DNA of 64,000 nucleotides from Nectonema munidae. Its lineage: Eukaryota; Nematomorpha; Nectonematoida; Nectonematidae. This document shows, one piece after another, positions 48,920 through 60,984 of this stretch. The notes under the pieces were generated by a model. That model ran no database searches and was not told the DNA's origin. It saw nothing but the letters and a program-made list of their open reading frames with translations. The stretch lies in assembly GCA_030549495.1 (NCBI GenBank), contig JAUIRK010000919.1, positions 1,175,001 through 1,239,000 on the forward strand, in the 5' to 3' direction. Positions within the stretch are counted from its first letter, which is position 1, and every line of letters starts with the position of its first letter. The translations under genes and the position numbers were made by a program.

Positions 48920-49193
48920 AGTCGCAACGTCGAAAACCAAAATGTCCGAGACGAAAACGTCCTAAAACCAAAACTTCCAAAACGTCCGAAAAGAAAGCGT
49001 GTAAAATCCAAAATGTCTTAAAATCTAAACATCTTAGAATTAAAGAGTTCTAAAACCAAAAAGCTTAAACTGAATTGTTTAGAACTCTTAGGTCGTTTAG
49101 ATTTCAAGATATTTTGGAAATAGGATGTATTGCCTTTGGACGTTTTTCTTCAAATGTTTTAGTTTTTAGACGTTTTATTTTCGTACGTTTTGA
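48920..49193. mobile_element. Fold-back element with aaaacgtcc word repeats
   Basis: The left arm repeats aaaaccaaaatgtccgagac, gaaaacgtcc and aaaccaaaacttcc. The right arm mirrors it as ttggacgtttttcttcaaat, then gttttagtttttagacgttt and attttcgtacgttttgacc. In the middle, taaagagttctaaa faces tttagaactctta. Target duplication not convincing. It lies inside the hAT at 45627-49868. Confidence 0.65.
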
Positions 49194-50151
49194 CCAGGAA
49201 TCATTAAAGAATAAACAAATTTGACATTTTGCATTGTAAGCGTAAAAACTTTTTACCGAAAAAAAGACTAATTTATAAATTTAATGCAATTACAAAGACA
49301 CAAGTAAAATTTTATAGGTGGTAAAACGCAAGGAACAATGTTGAAAATAATGTTCAACTTCTGATTTTTAAAATTTATATCACCAATCAGACCAATTCTA
49401 CTGCATGATGAAAAGATAATCAAAGTTAAATAAATAGCATACCACCGGAAATAATATACGCTTCTCAAAGCTCTTAATTGGTAACATAAATACATAGGTT
49501 TGCAACATATAGTTGTCATACCCAACATATAATGATAATACAATGTCCTTAATTTCCTCATCATCTTGAAAAATATGAGGATTATTTATGGAAGAGAAGT
49601 GTGATGTTGCGCATAGAAAAATTTTAGCCTAAAATAAAAAATCTTTATCAATATGATTAATTATTATCTATGCGAAAAATTGGGAAAATGCAACTTCATG
49701 AAACATTCACATAGATAATATGATAGAAACGGAAATTCATAAGAAAAAAAATTCACCCAACAAATAATTTTTGGTTTATTCCTTAATTGTTTATAAACTA
49801 CTTGGGGTCTACTTTCTTGAGCTTGGCGGTCGACTAGTCGACCGCGGGCGACTTCTTGGACACCTCTGAAATATGGCATTGGATATTATTCAATGTATGT
49901 ATTTTCAAACTCATATATCCTATTTTTACTTTAAGATGTTAAACAACCTCTTTTTTTAGATATTTCTTTTTAGCTGGGTGAGCGAATTCTCTAATTGTAG
50001 GAAGAGACTTGTACGTGTTTGTTTCGTCTCAAGGTGGATTAAAACAATCTTAGCGCATTGATCACTTTCAAGCACAGCTGATTGCGTAAAGGCAATACAA
50101 CCTTGAAAAAGTAAAATATCATGAACTAGCGTGTAATTTGCAGGATAATTT

Positions 50152-50890
50152 ATATCCATTCAAATTTTGTGACTTTTCCTAAAACCGATTGGTGTATCTT
50201 TTAAAGATATTTTGAAATGAAATGACAATATTTTTGAGATAAAATGACAATATTTTAAAACAAAATGCCAATATTAACTATAGATAGTTGACTTTTATAT
50301 ATATAAAAATTATTAATAAACGTGGCTACTTTTTATCAAATATTAATAAAAATTTTAATGATAAAAGTGTTTACAAAAATATTTTTTCAAATTTAAAATA
50401 AGGTGTAAGTAACTATATCAAATCGACCATAATGTTACTTTCCTCTCAGGGTCTAGTTTTCGCTTTAGAATTGGTTTTATAATTAAAAGTATTTAAAAGT
50501 GTCAATCAAATTGGTGGCTTAATTCTAAAAATTATTTCCAAAAATATTTTTTAAATTTAAATAAAGCATATGTTTTTGTACGAAATTGATCATCCTGGTC
50601 TCATTTAAGACTCCATTTTTTCAATTAGGATTAGGAAATATCTGAAAGTGTCAATGTCGTTTATTTGTCAAAATTGTCTTCAAAAATATTTAAATTTCAA
50701 ATAAAGTATATATTTATAGTTATTCGATCATGGCGATTTCATTCATAGACTGAGTTTTCACAATTAGGGTTTGAGAATGTATGAAAGTGTAGTCAAATTG
50801 GCATTCTACGTCTTTCAATTTTAGCAATTAGGATGATTAAATATATGAAAATGTCTATCGAATTTGAGGTTGTAGCATCATGTCTGATAT
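50152..50890 (-). repeat. Repeat block B: inverted copy of the ~145-bp family
   Basis: On the minus strand it ends ggttttaggaaaagtcacaa then atttgaatggatat, the same tail as at 8472 and 62723. Units with the words gaaagtgtcaat, atcctggtctcat, gactccattttt and ataaagtatatatt appear three to four times. They are the reverse complement of the units in blocks A and C. Confidence 0.8.
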
Positions 50891-51279
50891 AATGAGGAAA
50901 ACAACTTTTAGAGAATGATTGGTTAACAAATATTCAGAATGAATATCTGCTCATATCATCATCTTATAATACAACACAGGATACTCATAAAAAGCCTAAT
51001 TCATCAAGAAGATTCTTTAATATGAAAGCTGAGATTGAAAAAATTCTGTTCTAAATAAATATTTGAAAAAGATTTTTTGGAACAGAGATTGCAGAAAATA
51101 GATTTCTGGCTAACAATGAAGAATTATCGTAGAATGAAAAGCTAAATTAAACAAATATAGAAAAAATTATGCACACACTACATGAGGATAACCAATTTAA
51201 AGGTCCAATCGAGATACCTAATTTACTGACAGGTGAAATATTTTGAGTGAATTAAGCACCAAAAATTAGTTTTTATTTG

Positions 51280-51690
51280 TCACGTTTGATATATTTTTTG
51301 ACATAAAATATGAACAAAACCATCACCACTAAATTTAGTATACATAAAAATAGGTATACATGTCTAAAAAACTTTTCAATTTTATAAATAAAGTTTATTT
51401 TTATATGAAATGTGGTATAAATAATTTTTTGACTAATTTGATTGACTTCCATAAAAAATAAACATGACCACTAAATTGAGCATACTTGAAAATGGATATA
51501 TCTTCTATATATATGTATGTAAAAAACTTCTTTAAATATTTCAATAAAAAATTTAATTTGCCATGAGATGTCATATATTAAAATCATTTTTTGACATGTC
51601 TTGTTTATATTCATAAAAAAATGGTCATCATCACAAGATTCAGCTTACTCGATGTATATATTAGATTAAAAAATGTGAAAATTTGAGAAA
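51280..51690. repeat. Second tandem array, three diverged units
   Basis: The word ttttttgaca or ttttttgact, then cataaaaaa, aaccatcaccactaaattta and gtatac recurs near 51296, 51428 and 51592, a spacing of 130-165 bp. It lies next to block B but does not share its core words. Confidence 0.55.
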
Positions 51691-51978
51691 AGAGGATGGG
51701 ATTCAAAAACTTCCGAAACGCCAGAGTTCGAGCGGAGAAACTTTGCCTAGCATAAATAGGGCGAAGCTGCTTTCTTATTAAAGTGTTAGGAAGGCCAATT
51801 TCCATTTAAAAGCCTGTGCGCACTACATCACACCAATTAACAAATAAAAATATAAAATATTTATGGGCGTGTAAAATTGAATATATCCAATTTCAAAAGT
51901 AGAAAAGGTGGAGTTCAAATCAATTGAAAAGTTCTTCAATCATATAATTTAGCAAATCATTTGTACGATTCGAATTAC

Positions 51979-52062
51979 CGTTATTTCTGTAACAAGAACG
52001 TCTGTAACACTCCCCAAGACAGTTATAAAATCAAAGACATTCCATGAGTCTTTGAAGTAGTT
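51979..52062 (-). CDS. Cav2 exon, segment IVS3
   Basis: After attttttaatag 28 codons read [20 protein letters not shown] and DVLVTEIT, phase 0, donor gtaattcg. The NVFDF-x-TVLGS-x-TD-x-LVTE pattern is the domain IV S3 helix of Cav2. A 66-bp intron separates it from the S2 exon. Confidence 0.97.
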
Positions 52063-52128
52063 CTATTAAAAAATACAATTTATTTAATTGGACCACACTG
52101 AAAAATAGTTTAAAAGTTTGATACAAAC

Positions 52129-52239
52129 CTTTGGTCCAAATGCTACAATTTTCAAGATCGATTCAAATGTGAAAAGAGATGTGAATGTCAAGTTCAAGAA
52201 TCGGAGAACCAACGTGAAGTACTCGTTTTGTCCGTAGTG
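52129..52239 (-). CDS. Cav2 exon, segment IVS2
   Basis: After catttctttag it reads HYGQNEYFTLVLRFLNLTFT then SLFTFESILKIVAFGPK, phase 0, donor gtttgtat. It holds the domain IV S2 helix with the conserved acidic residue of the voltage-sensor charge centre (F-T-F-E-S-I-L-K). It joins the S1 exon ending LLMLK. Confidence 0.96.
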
Positions 52240-52329
52240 CTAAAGAAATGGATAACATTTGTTTCATCAAATAGAAGAAATGTTATTAAAGTTAGCTTGA
52301 ATGAATTCGCGTAGTTAAAAGAAATCTAA

Positions 52330-52402
52330 GTGGTAACCGGATAATTAACCCATGGACAGGACAATTGCCCTTAGGATAATTGCTCTTGGACAAACTGCCC
52401 CG
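52330..52402. repeat. Single arm of a word-repeat element
   Basis: ggtaaccggataattaaccc, then atggacaggacaattgccct and tcttggacaaactgcccc, resembles the word of the 3375-3716 fold-back element (ggacaattcacccc) and also starts with GGT. No opposite arm was found. Confidence 0.35.
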
Positions 52403-54245
52403 AATATATGGAATAAATTTAATCATTTAAAAAATATAATTAATTTTAGAGTTGGTGTGTTTTATTTGATTAATGTTAGAGCTTGTTTGTGATGTGATTA
52501 GTTTTAGAGCTAGTGTTTCTAATGCAATTAATTATGATTAAATGTAATAGCTCAGAATTTGAAATTATAGTTTAATATTTTTTTCTTATTTATAAATGTA
52601 TTTCATATTGTCAAAATAAGCAGTCAAAAAAAGGAAAAGAGTAAACTGTTGAAAGGTTTTATGACGAAATAGCATGCATAAAAATGAAAAGGCTGAATTG
52701 AATGTGAGTTCAGTGGTGAACCTAAAATTGGATCGGATTGCACCTCAGTAGTAAAGAGGAAATACGCGAATAGAGATGTGAAAGTTTTATAGACTTTGCA
52801 GTAAGACATAATATACGTTGGAATATTTTCATTCACAATTACGCCCTCAAGACAAAGCTAAATAAGTTTTATGTTGAATTAGGAACAAGACATTGCGATA
52901 TCGAAGCCATGGTTCTACACTTTAACAATAAAAATGATAACATGCAAGTTAGCAAAGTTTAAACCTGAGATTAACTACGTCCCAGCCTAGGCATAGAGAG
53001 TAAAAAGGCTATCAAAGATTAGCAGGTTATCCTAAGAGAAAAGGTAGCTGAACAGCACATACTACTTCTAAGCACAATGAAAACTAGCAACGTATGAGTT
53101 TATAAAGAGTGGCGAGAAAAAAGCCATTTATTATTAGTTAGTTTGCTAGGTAGATAGATAGTTCGTTTTTTCCTTAAAATAGTAACTATTAGTAAATTAA
53201 ACGTAAATCATGACATCTTGACGATATTTTTATTTTCGGGAAATTCACGAAAAGCTGTTCTTTTGCAAAAATAACTCGTGAATGCACTAAACTGAAAACG
53301 CTGCCGATAAAAAGAAGCATGACATATGAAGATAATTTTGAAAATATATGATTGCTGCGAAAAGAACATTACACGAACTTTTTTAACTCCTAAATCCCGA
53401 AAGTTTAACTCCCAAAAAATTTGTTGATCTACAGTATATAGTGAACTGTGAGATCCAGTTTTTTGTGGCGGAGTTTTGCTATATTTTTGTACGAAAATCG
53501 TTTACTATTTTTGTATAGTTAATCTAAATATTATGTCTCAATTAATCTTAAATAAGCAGTTATACATTTTATCTGCCTTCGGAATCTCGTTTAGAGGACA
53601 TGGTCATTTTTTACATTTCCAGATTTTAAAATTTAAGGTGAATATTCCAAAAACAAGTTTTTCGAGAGTGAGTTTTATGAGACAAAGTTTTCGTAGCATA
53701 GTAGAAAACAACTAGAGTTTCTATGACAAAGCGTTGAAATCTGAGAATCGCATAGCATAAGTAAATGTTTATAACTGTCATAATGTTATATGCACATTGC
53801 ACAGGAATGACAAGCCTTATCCATAAAGACATTAATTAAATTGGGTCTTCTCTTTTCTTCCAGATCTATTTCAGTTTACACTAATGTAAAATGTTCAAAT
53901 GGATAATTTATCATTTTATTTGGTTATTTTAAATAAATCTAATCTAATGTAATTGTAGGTCAGTTGAATTATCTTATTTGCCTCGTTGGTGATATCTTTA
54001 AATCTTAGCTCCTACTTTGATTATATATAGAAGGACGCATTTGTGCATCTCATTCAGTTGCATTATAATACACTTTAACCCTTTAAACCAACCAAAAAAA
54101 TTTTAAAAAAACGAAAAGATTTTATTTCAAAATATTTAAAAAAGAGAAGAAAATGAAAAATCTTTTTTCCCAAAAAAAAAAAATGGGGGAAAAAGTTTAA
54201 TAAAGCTTCTTTTCAAGTTTTTCCTTCTATCGAACTCTTTATATT
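52403..54245 (-). other. Cav2 intron, nothing recognised
   Basis: AT-rich sequence with no family recognised. Small frames on both strands (52624-52836, 53476-53832) have the composition of random AT-rich DNA. Confidence 0.5.
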
Positions 54246-55330
54246 CTTTCTAAAGATGGACAAACTGATCAACCATCAACGTTTGAATCTGGATCATTCA
54301 TACCCTACAAACACCATCAAAAGAGTGGTGTCATTGGTTTCGTTCCTTTAAAAACTACATCGAAGATATCATTGAGGAAATCATAAGATTGAAAAGGTTA
54401 AGAAATCGTATGTCAGAGTGGGTGTTTGATTATATTTCAATGCCTTATGTATAAAGTTGCCATGAAATTACTTGAAAGCTTTACAATAAGTCAGTTAAAT
54501 GCTCGTATCTTTTGGAAACTAGGGAAAAGCAAGTTGGTGAATCAATGGAAACCTCACGCATACACTGCAACTCTTTGCGGAACAGAACAAGGTGATGCCA
54601 TCAACGATTCTTTCTCCTACAATAATGGAACCGTGACTGGAAAGAATGAATAGGTGCGTAGCTACTGGAACAACTGATGCTTCATCTATGAATATAGCGC
54701 CATGTAATGCTAAATTTTACGAAGAACAAGGTTGAATTTCCATGATTGATTCCAAGCTTTCTAACGTTAATGCAGAGTCAAAGGAGATATCTTACCTTTT
54801 GTTGCGCCAATAGAAAAAGAAAATGCTTTTATTTGTAGGAGCTTATTCATCTTTGTAAGGAATGTCCATTAACTCTCATCATGCAAACATATTTTACCCT
54901 CTTTTATTTCATATTTTTATAAAATATAAAAAGTAAAGATGGGTGTATCGGATCCGAACACTTTATATCTCTTAAGAAAAACTTTATATGGATTAAAAAG
55001 TTTTAAAAGTTGTGGGATTTTTGTCAAGGGTGATGTACGCAAGCTCTAACATCTGATTGGATAAAAAACTTGAGTATAACTTTTTGGTTTTTGACATATA
55101 TAAAGTAGAGAAATATCAAGGTGTCAAAGTAAGAATAGGATGAAATAATGAAATGGTAAACAGAATGCAATCACGTAAGTACCGTACCAACAGATTGATC
55201 AAATTGCAAAAGAACGAGCTGCCAGGAGTAAATGCATGTAAATACATTTGGAGGCTTCTTCAGAGTGATGGAGCTGTTGAAATGGTAGTCAACATGAGAG
55301 TACAAGCTTCTTGGATCAATAGTATGTAAA
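54246..55330 (+). other. Coding-like stretch of unknown origin
   Basis: The frame 54426-54653 reads MLYKVAMKLLESF-like sequence, then LNARIFWKLGKSKLVNQWKP, HAYTATLCGTEQGDAINDSF. Further on, near 55150, the + strand reads NRMQSRKYRTNRLIKLQKNE then LPGVNACKYIWRLLQSDGAV. Amino acid composition looks protein-like rather than AT-random, but I recognise no family, and stops lie between the parts. It may be a transposon relic. Confidence 0.25.
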
Positions 55331-55412
55331 TAGATTTAGAAATGACCTTCTTTAATATTAATATATAAAACTGTAGGGCGAATAAAGACAATTTTTTTAA
55401 AAAATTTTTAGG

Positions 55413-56010
55413 TTGTTAGAAAAAATTATTTGTTATATTTTACTTAATTTTCGATTATTTTTAAAAAAATTTATGGTCAATAAAGTAAATTTTTTTTCTT
55501 TTAAATATCAATTAAAAGTCAAACCTTTTTGCTCAAGTTTTTCTCCAATTGTTACAAGATGGGCAAGCTGGCTGAACGCTGATTCTTACTACTGCGATCA
55601 CTTACCAAAAGTAAAAGAAATTATAAATTCTTTTGAATGCAAAAATGGAATTTTGGTTAAGAAAGAGAAAGCATCAGTTGTTTAAAATGACATAAACAAC
55701 TGCTTAACATAAAGAAAAGTATATTAAGTTAGGGCAGTTTGTTGAGTCAACTTCTTTTAACATAAAAGATGCATAAAAACAGTTTTACTCTATCAAGTTT
55801 GATCACGATGATTGTGGAATTAAAAATTTAAAAGGTTTGAAAAGAACGATATTAAAGATATTATAGAATTGAAAAAGCTAAACATTTTTCCCAGTTCTTT
55901 TACAAAATTGTCAAGCTACAACTTGTCCTGTAGAAAGATCATTTTCGATGTTAAAAAAGCTTCTAGCAAAAGATAGAAATTTTTCTTCTTCTAATATATT
56001 TTATTTTTTT
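55413..56010 (+). pseudogene. hAT transposase C-terminal fragment
   Basis: IVTRWASWLNADSYYCDHLP then KVKEIINSFECKNGI (55413-55685) matches the T-R-W-x-x-W-L-x-A ... Y-Y-x-x-x-F region of hAT-like proteins. Near 55925 the + strand gives PVERSFSMLKKLLAKDRNF, the hAT dimerisation motif. Frames are broken between them. It is on the strand opposite to the next hAT and is a different, shorter family. Confidence 0.65.
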
Positions 56011-56600
56011 CTTGTGCATTTCAATTCTTCTAAATAAAAAAGCTTAAAATAATTTTAAGTGAATTTTTTAACAAATAAAGTCAAAATTAAATTTTAAGTC
56101 AACTTTGAGTTTTTAAATTAAATGTTGTTCTCTTTATTATTTATAGAAGAAAGAGGCCTTAAATGATTTAAAAAGTACTAAAAATCAGGGTTGCAATGGC
56201 TGACCCACTAATTTTTCTACATGGAAGCGAAGCCGTAAAAATTTAAATACGCATCCACTAACTGGCTCAGCATGATTTAACCACTCACATTTCAAAGAAG
56301 TTTTTTAGATGAAAGCTAGCGGAAATGTTAATTTCAAATAAAACTCGCATATATTCTCTAATCCAAACTTTTTCTTGGTTATTTTTAATTAATTTTTTTA
56401 AAAATATACACTTAACTATAAGAGAATATCGGAACTCACACCGGAGCTAAAAAAATAAGTCCAGAGCCAGGAAATTTTTTATGACTCCGCAACTCTGTTG
56501 AAAATGCTATCAGGCTTCAGTTCCCTTTTGCAAGTTAAAAAAACTTTTTTTGAAAAAGTCAATTTTTGTTCAAGGTATAGTGAATACAATACCCCCAAGC

Positions 56601-59600
56601 AGTGATGGGATTCAAATTTCGTTTGAGACTACTCGGAAAATTTTTCAAGTTTTCCAACCTACTCGATCGAAAACCCTATGTAAATTTATATTTTTTAGGC
56701 TTTCCAACTACTCATTTTAATTGTATCTATCCCACCCTTATACAATGAAAAATTTCATGTTTTAAAGTGAAAAAAACTTGTACGTAAAACTGGTTTAATA
56801 CTTCAAAAATATTGTGAAAAATGAAAAATAAAAAAAACAGAATTATAATCTCAATGGAAGTATTTCCAGATTGCCTCTTGATTTTGATTGGCTTCATCTT
56901 CTTGCTTTCTTTTTACTCTTGTGTCATCTGTTGAATGATTCTTTCTCAACCATGTTATAACTGTATCTTTTGCCTTCCAATTTTTTAGCGGCATGCCACT
57001 TAAATTTATTATCATCAGGTTTAGGATGTTATGAACTGACAACCGGTTTCTTTTTTCGGAACATATATTGTTCATCATTGAAAAGCCTCTCTCTGCTTCC
57101 GCTGTACTAACAGCCACGACATTCAATATATTTTTAGCCCTTTTTATGCTCTCTGGTAAGTCGGATGCATGTAAAGTTTTCGTTTGAATTAATGAGTTTT
57201 CAATATAATCTCTAAATTCAATTCATTGAGATCGATTCGATGACAAAAAAATCTTTCGAAATGAATGAGCCTTTCCTCGCCTTCTTCCCATGGAATAATC
57301 ACCTCTTCGATCTGTCATGAATTCGGATCCAAAAAATATGAAAACTCGAGGATTTTGTTGTCAATCTCAGTCGAACAAGATGATGTTTTGATAAACTCAT
57401 TGCTCATCATACGCTTTTCAATGTTTTCAATCTGAAGAAAATTTTGACGTGGAATTCTGACTATTTTAGAATTTTCAACCCACTCAATTTCTTTCAATCT
57501 TCGATAATTTTTTTATCTGCTTTCTTTTCGTAAACACCCTTACTTTCAATCATCAAGTTAAAAGCTTTGATCGATTTTTTAATGAGTTTATCTGCTTTTT
57601 GAATCGTTATATTTCTCGCTTGCAAACCGTTGGACAATATTGAGATTTCTTGAAGAATATCAATCATCAAAGCCAAATCATAGAGAAAACTTTTGTTGGA
57701 AAATCGTGATGCCATCCGCAAAAAGCCTTCGTTTGAAAAAAACTTATAAAGAGAAAGGCAGCCCACGCCATACAGCAATAGTAGTCCTCAAACTACAAGC
57801 TGCCCACCTGGGACCCAAAACCCTACCTATTTTTAAAATTTGCTGCCCTAACTCCGATGAAATTTTAAAAAGCTCATTTTGATTTTGGTTTGACAGGGGA
57901 AATTTTTTATAGATCTTATCAATGAATATTTTAAAATGATTAACCTGCTTTACATCATTCACGGAGTCATCCAGTACCAACTGTAACCGGTGATTAAGGC
58001 AATGCCAAAGAACAATATTGGGAAAACTTTTTCTGATTCGAACACCTAAGTCTGAATGTCGTCCAAGCATGACACTAGCTCCATCTGAGCAAAACGCAAC
58101 TAAATTTTCTCTCAAATAATCCTCGTTGATACTACCATTCTTTAAACTTGATAAAAGCGATGAAAAATCTTCTCTGCACCCTGATCCTCAATTTCAACCA
58201 AATCAAAAAATATAATTCAGTGTCCTCTACCTTCAAAAAATGATGAGCACTGATTTGTTGGATATCGTGAAAGCTTCGTCTACTATTATGCAAAATTTCC
58301 GTAAAATTTTGGTGAAAACTTTTTTTTTAAGATTTGTTGAAATGTGGTCAACAATCTTTACGGCCGTTTTACGAGAGTGAAGCCCAACACCCATTTGTAC
58401 ATCATTTATTTGTTGAAGATCACCCAAATACTCGATATCAGAAAAGGGTCTGCAGTTTTTTTCCATTCTGTAAAGGTATTAAAAACTTTGATTGTTGAGT
58501 CTAAAAACTTTTCATTGATTTTATCAAAACTTACGCTAATTGTGGTCTTCGAGACTTCAGTGCTTTCTTTAACACCAATTGAATGCGCCTTGGATGAAAA
58601 ATGATCTCGAATTTTTTTCCTCAAAGAAGTCTGACAAGACGTTCTTGTATTTCCAAATGGCTCAACGCTGCAGCTGGCTCACTCGGAAGAAATGCGTAGT
58701 CCAGTGCCAAAGAGATTTACTTTTTCGCTTTTTGAACAATGTAGGCATCCTAATTTTTTATTTTGAATGATGAGACCAATATATTTAGCTTTGAATGTAT
58801 TGAATTGGTCCTCACTCCAGCAATCTGGTAGAACTGAAATAAATGGATCCAATGCGTTTGAACTTTCTGGAACTTCGTCAAAAATATTTTCAACATTTGA
58901 TTCTTGCTGAAAAGGTTGAGATACATATTTCATTCTATCAATTTCATCTTTTTTCGAGTTTTTATTCATGAAATTTATTATACTTTTTTGTCTTTTCATA
59001 ATAACTAGCAACTTTTCAATACCCTGAGTTTTCGAAAATTCTATGAAGCAAGACGACTCTAAAATGCAAAAAATCATTATAAATTAGTTTTAAAAAGTTT
59101 TCATTATACGAATTAAAATGAAAAATGAATTATCAAAATTTTTTCAATCGAAAATTTTTTACATTTTTTTTGAAATCCTGAAGGCAAAATGAAAATTTTG
59201 AAATTTTTTTTTAAATTTTTTGTAGTTTAGTCAAAATTTTAAAAGTAACTTAAAAAGGTAAATTTTAAATATGTTTCACCAATTTTAAAACTAAATATTT
59301 TCTTACCAAAAGTGAAAGAATTTGCAAAAACTATGAAAAGAGGTGATTTTCGTGGTGAGATTGTATAAGCTTAAATTGAAAAACAAAAGTTCAAATGATA
59401 TTCAGTGTTAGTTTCAGTTAAGAATTGAATAGTCAAATATTTTCATGTCTGTGATACATTCATATTACAAGTGATACTAATTTGGAATGTTGTTTTTCGA
59501 AAGACGATGAAATGCTCTTTTATGTTTATTGTGAAGTGTAATAAGAAGAACTTGGACAGAGGAGGTTGGGAAGTTTGCATGTGATGTATATGATTTTTTT

Positions 59601-59853
59601 CATGATAAGATAAGTGAAAGAATGTACAGAATCAAAACATACATATATATATTTAATTATAAACATACAATAAACACATGCAATATAGCCAAAAAAAGAT
59701 TTCAAACTTTTAATAATAAATAAAAATAATTAACAAGATGAAAATAAAAATATATATTGGAAATTTGTAACTCTTTTGAGACTACTCGCTAAAAATTCAA
59801 ATTTTTTGAAACTACTCTATCGGGTAGGAGCGAACCGGCTGAATCCCACCACT
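56601..59853 (-). mobile_element. hAT transposon with target duplication (7/8)
   Basis: Left end CAGTGATGGGATTCAAATTT. The right end, inverted, is CAGTGGTGGGATTCAGCCGG. Flanks are CCCCCAAG (56593-56600) and CGCCCAAG (59854-59861), 7 of 8 equal. Subterminal gagactactcggaaaattttt pairs with a similar inverted stretch. It contains a broken transposase on the minus strand. Confidence 0.88.
56851..59077 (-). pseudogene. hAT transposase (KIAA1586/ZNF862-like), broken
   Basis: Reading from 59077 down: an N-terminal part ending KLGCLHCSKSEKVNLFGTGL (58679-59077), helical parts at 58406-58624 (FSSKAHSIGVKES), and 58233-58466 with KFCIIVDEAFTISNKSVLII, the first catalytic region. Next, 57744-58115 has AFCSDGASVMLGRHSDLGVR and VLWHCLNHRLQLVLDDSV, the D-G-A-x-x-M and H-C-x-x-H-R-L-x-L motifs. 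Then comes LGPRWAACSLRTT. 57315-57778 is helical. 56851-57126 ends with AEAERGFSMMNNICSEKRN, the dimerisation motif. Order and motifs match KIAA1586-like hAT proteins. Several frameshifts and stops make it inactive. Confidence 0.87.
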
Positions 59854-59869
59854 GCGCCCAAGTCTTTCA

Positions 59870-60984
59870 ATATTATATAGACAAAATGATGTTTTTAATG
59901 AGTATTTCGAATCAAAAATTGAAATGAATGCACCAAAGTTGTCAATTGCGGTTACTGTTTAAGTTTGATTAATTTGTGGTCAGATATTTTTTCATAATTT
60001 TTGTCCCATTTAGCAAATCGACCTTTCTCTATTTTACTATGACATTATTTTTGTCAATATATACACATCTAATAAATCCTACATTTCAATGTGGTTAAAA
60101 TGGTTATATATTTACTTAGTTCAACACTACATTGACTTTTATATATTTAAGCACATTTGATAAAATAATTTTCTTTCTTGATATACTAATGATTTTATCC
60201 GTCTCATAAATAGGAATAGGACCAAATTTCTAATCATAGCGACCTGAGATCATGTTAGATAAAAGCCCATAAAATTAATTTTTAATTCTCATAAAAATTT
60301 TTCAATAATAAGCCTATAGATGGGTTGTTTATATTTAATGATAAATAATAAATTTAGCAATAAAATTTTTATAAAAATGGTAAAATTACATGGTGAAAAA
60401 TATTACTCGCTGCTAATTTAACTAAACCAAGCACTCTTGGCCGTCCTTGGTTTGATTCTTGTTATTTATTTTATCCTTATCTTAGTGTACTAATTAAAGA
60501 GGGAGCTTTGAACTATAAATATCAATCGGACCTCTATTGTTTTGTTTACAAATACGCACTTAGTTTCTAGTCTACTTCATTTTTCCTATACTTTATATGG
60601 TATCTAATTTTGCTCTTAATTCTAAACTGATCTTACCTTAGTAGCTCTACTTTTATCAGAAATTTATTTTGTGCAATCTATGTCCGAAAAAACATTTTCA
60701 GAGATTTATTTAGCTCAGAATTTAAGCGATTTCATATCTTTTCTATTGAACAGAATCCCTTTGTTAATTCTGTCTTTTTTTTTATAAATATCATCTGTTG
60801 TATTTCAGTGGTTATGAGCAAATATCACTCTGAATATTTGCTAACGAATCCTTTTTAAAAATTCCTGTTCATGGTGAATCCATTTATAATCCCCATTTTC
60901 AATTACAAAAACTTTTCCACGTCTAATATATTCACTCATTCACACCGAAGGAAAAAATTTGTCAAATTTGATTCATATTTATAA
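59870..60984 (-). other. Cav2 intron, nothing recognised
   Basis: AT-rich sequence with no family or repeat shared with the rest of the window. Confidence 0.5.

Larger units (their letters stand above)
45627..49868 (-). mobile_element. hAT transposon with intact 8-bp target duplication
   Basis: Left end CAGGGGTGGCCAAAC. The right end, inverted, is CAGAGGTGTCCAAGA. Both are flanked by AAATATGG (45619-45626 and 49869-49876). Subterminal ggcggtctac and gcggtcgac also pair. It carries a transposase on the minus strand and a fold-back insertion (48920-49193). It lies in the Cav2 intron between IVS3 and IVS4. Confidence 0.88.
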
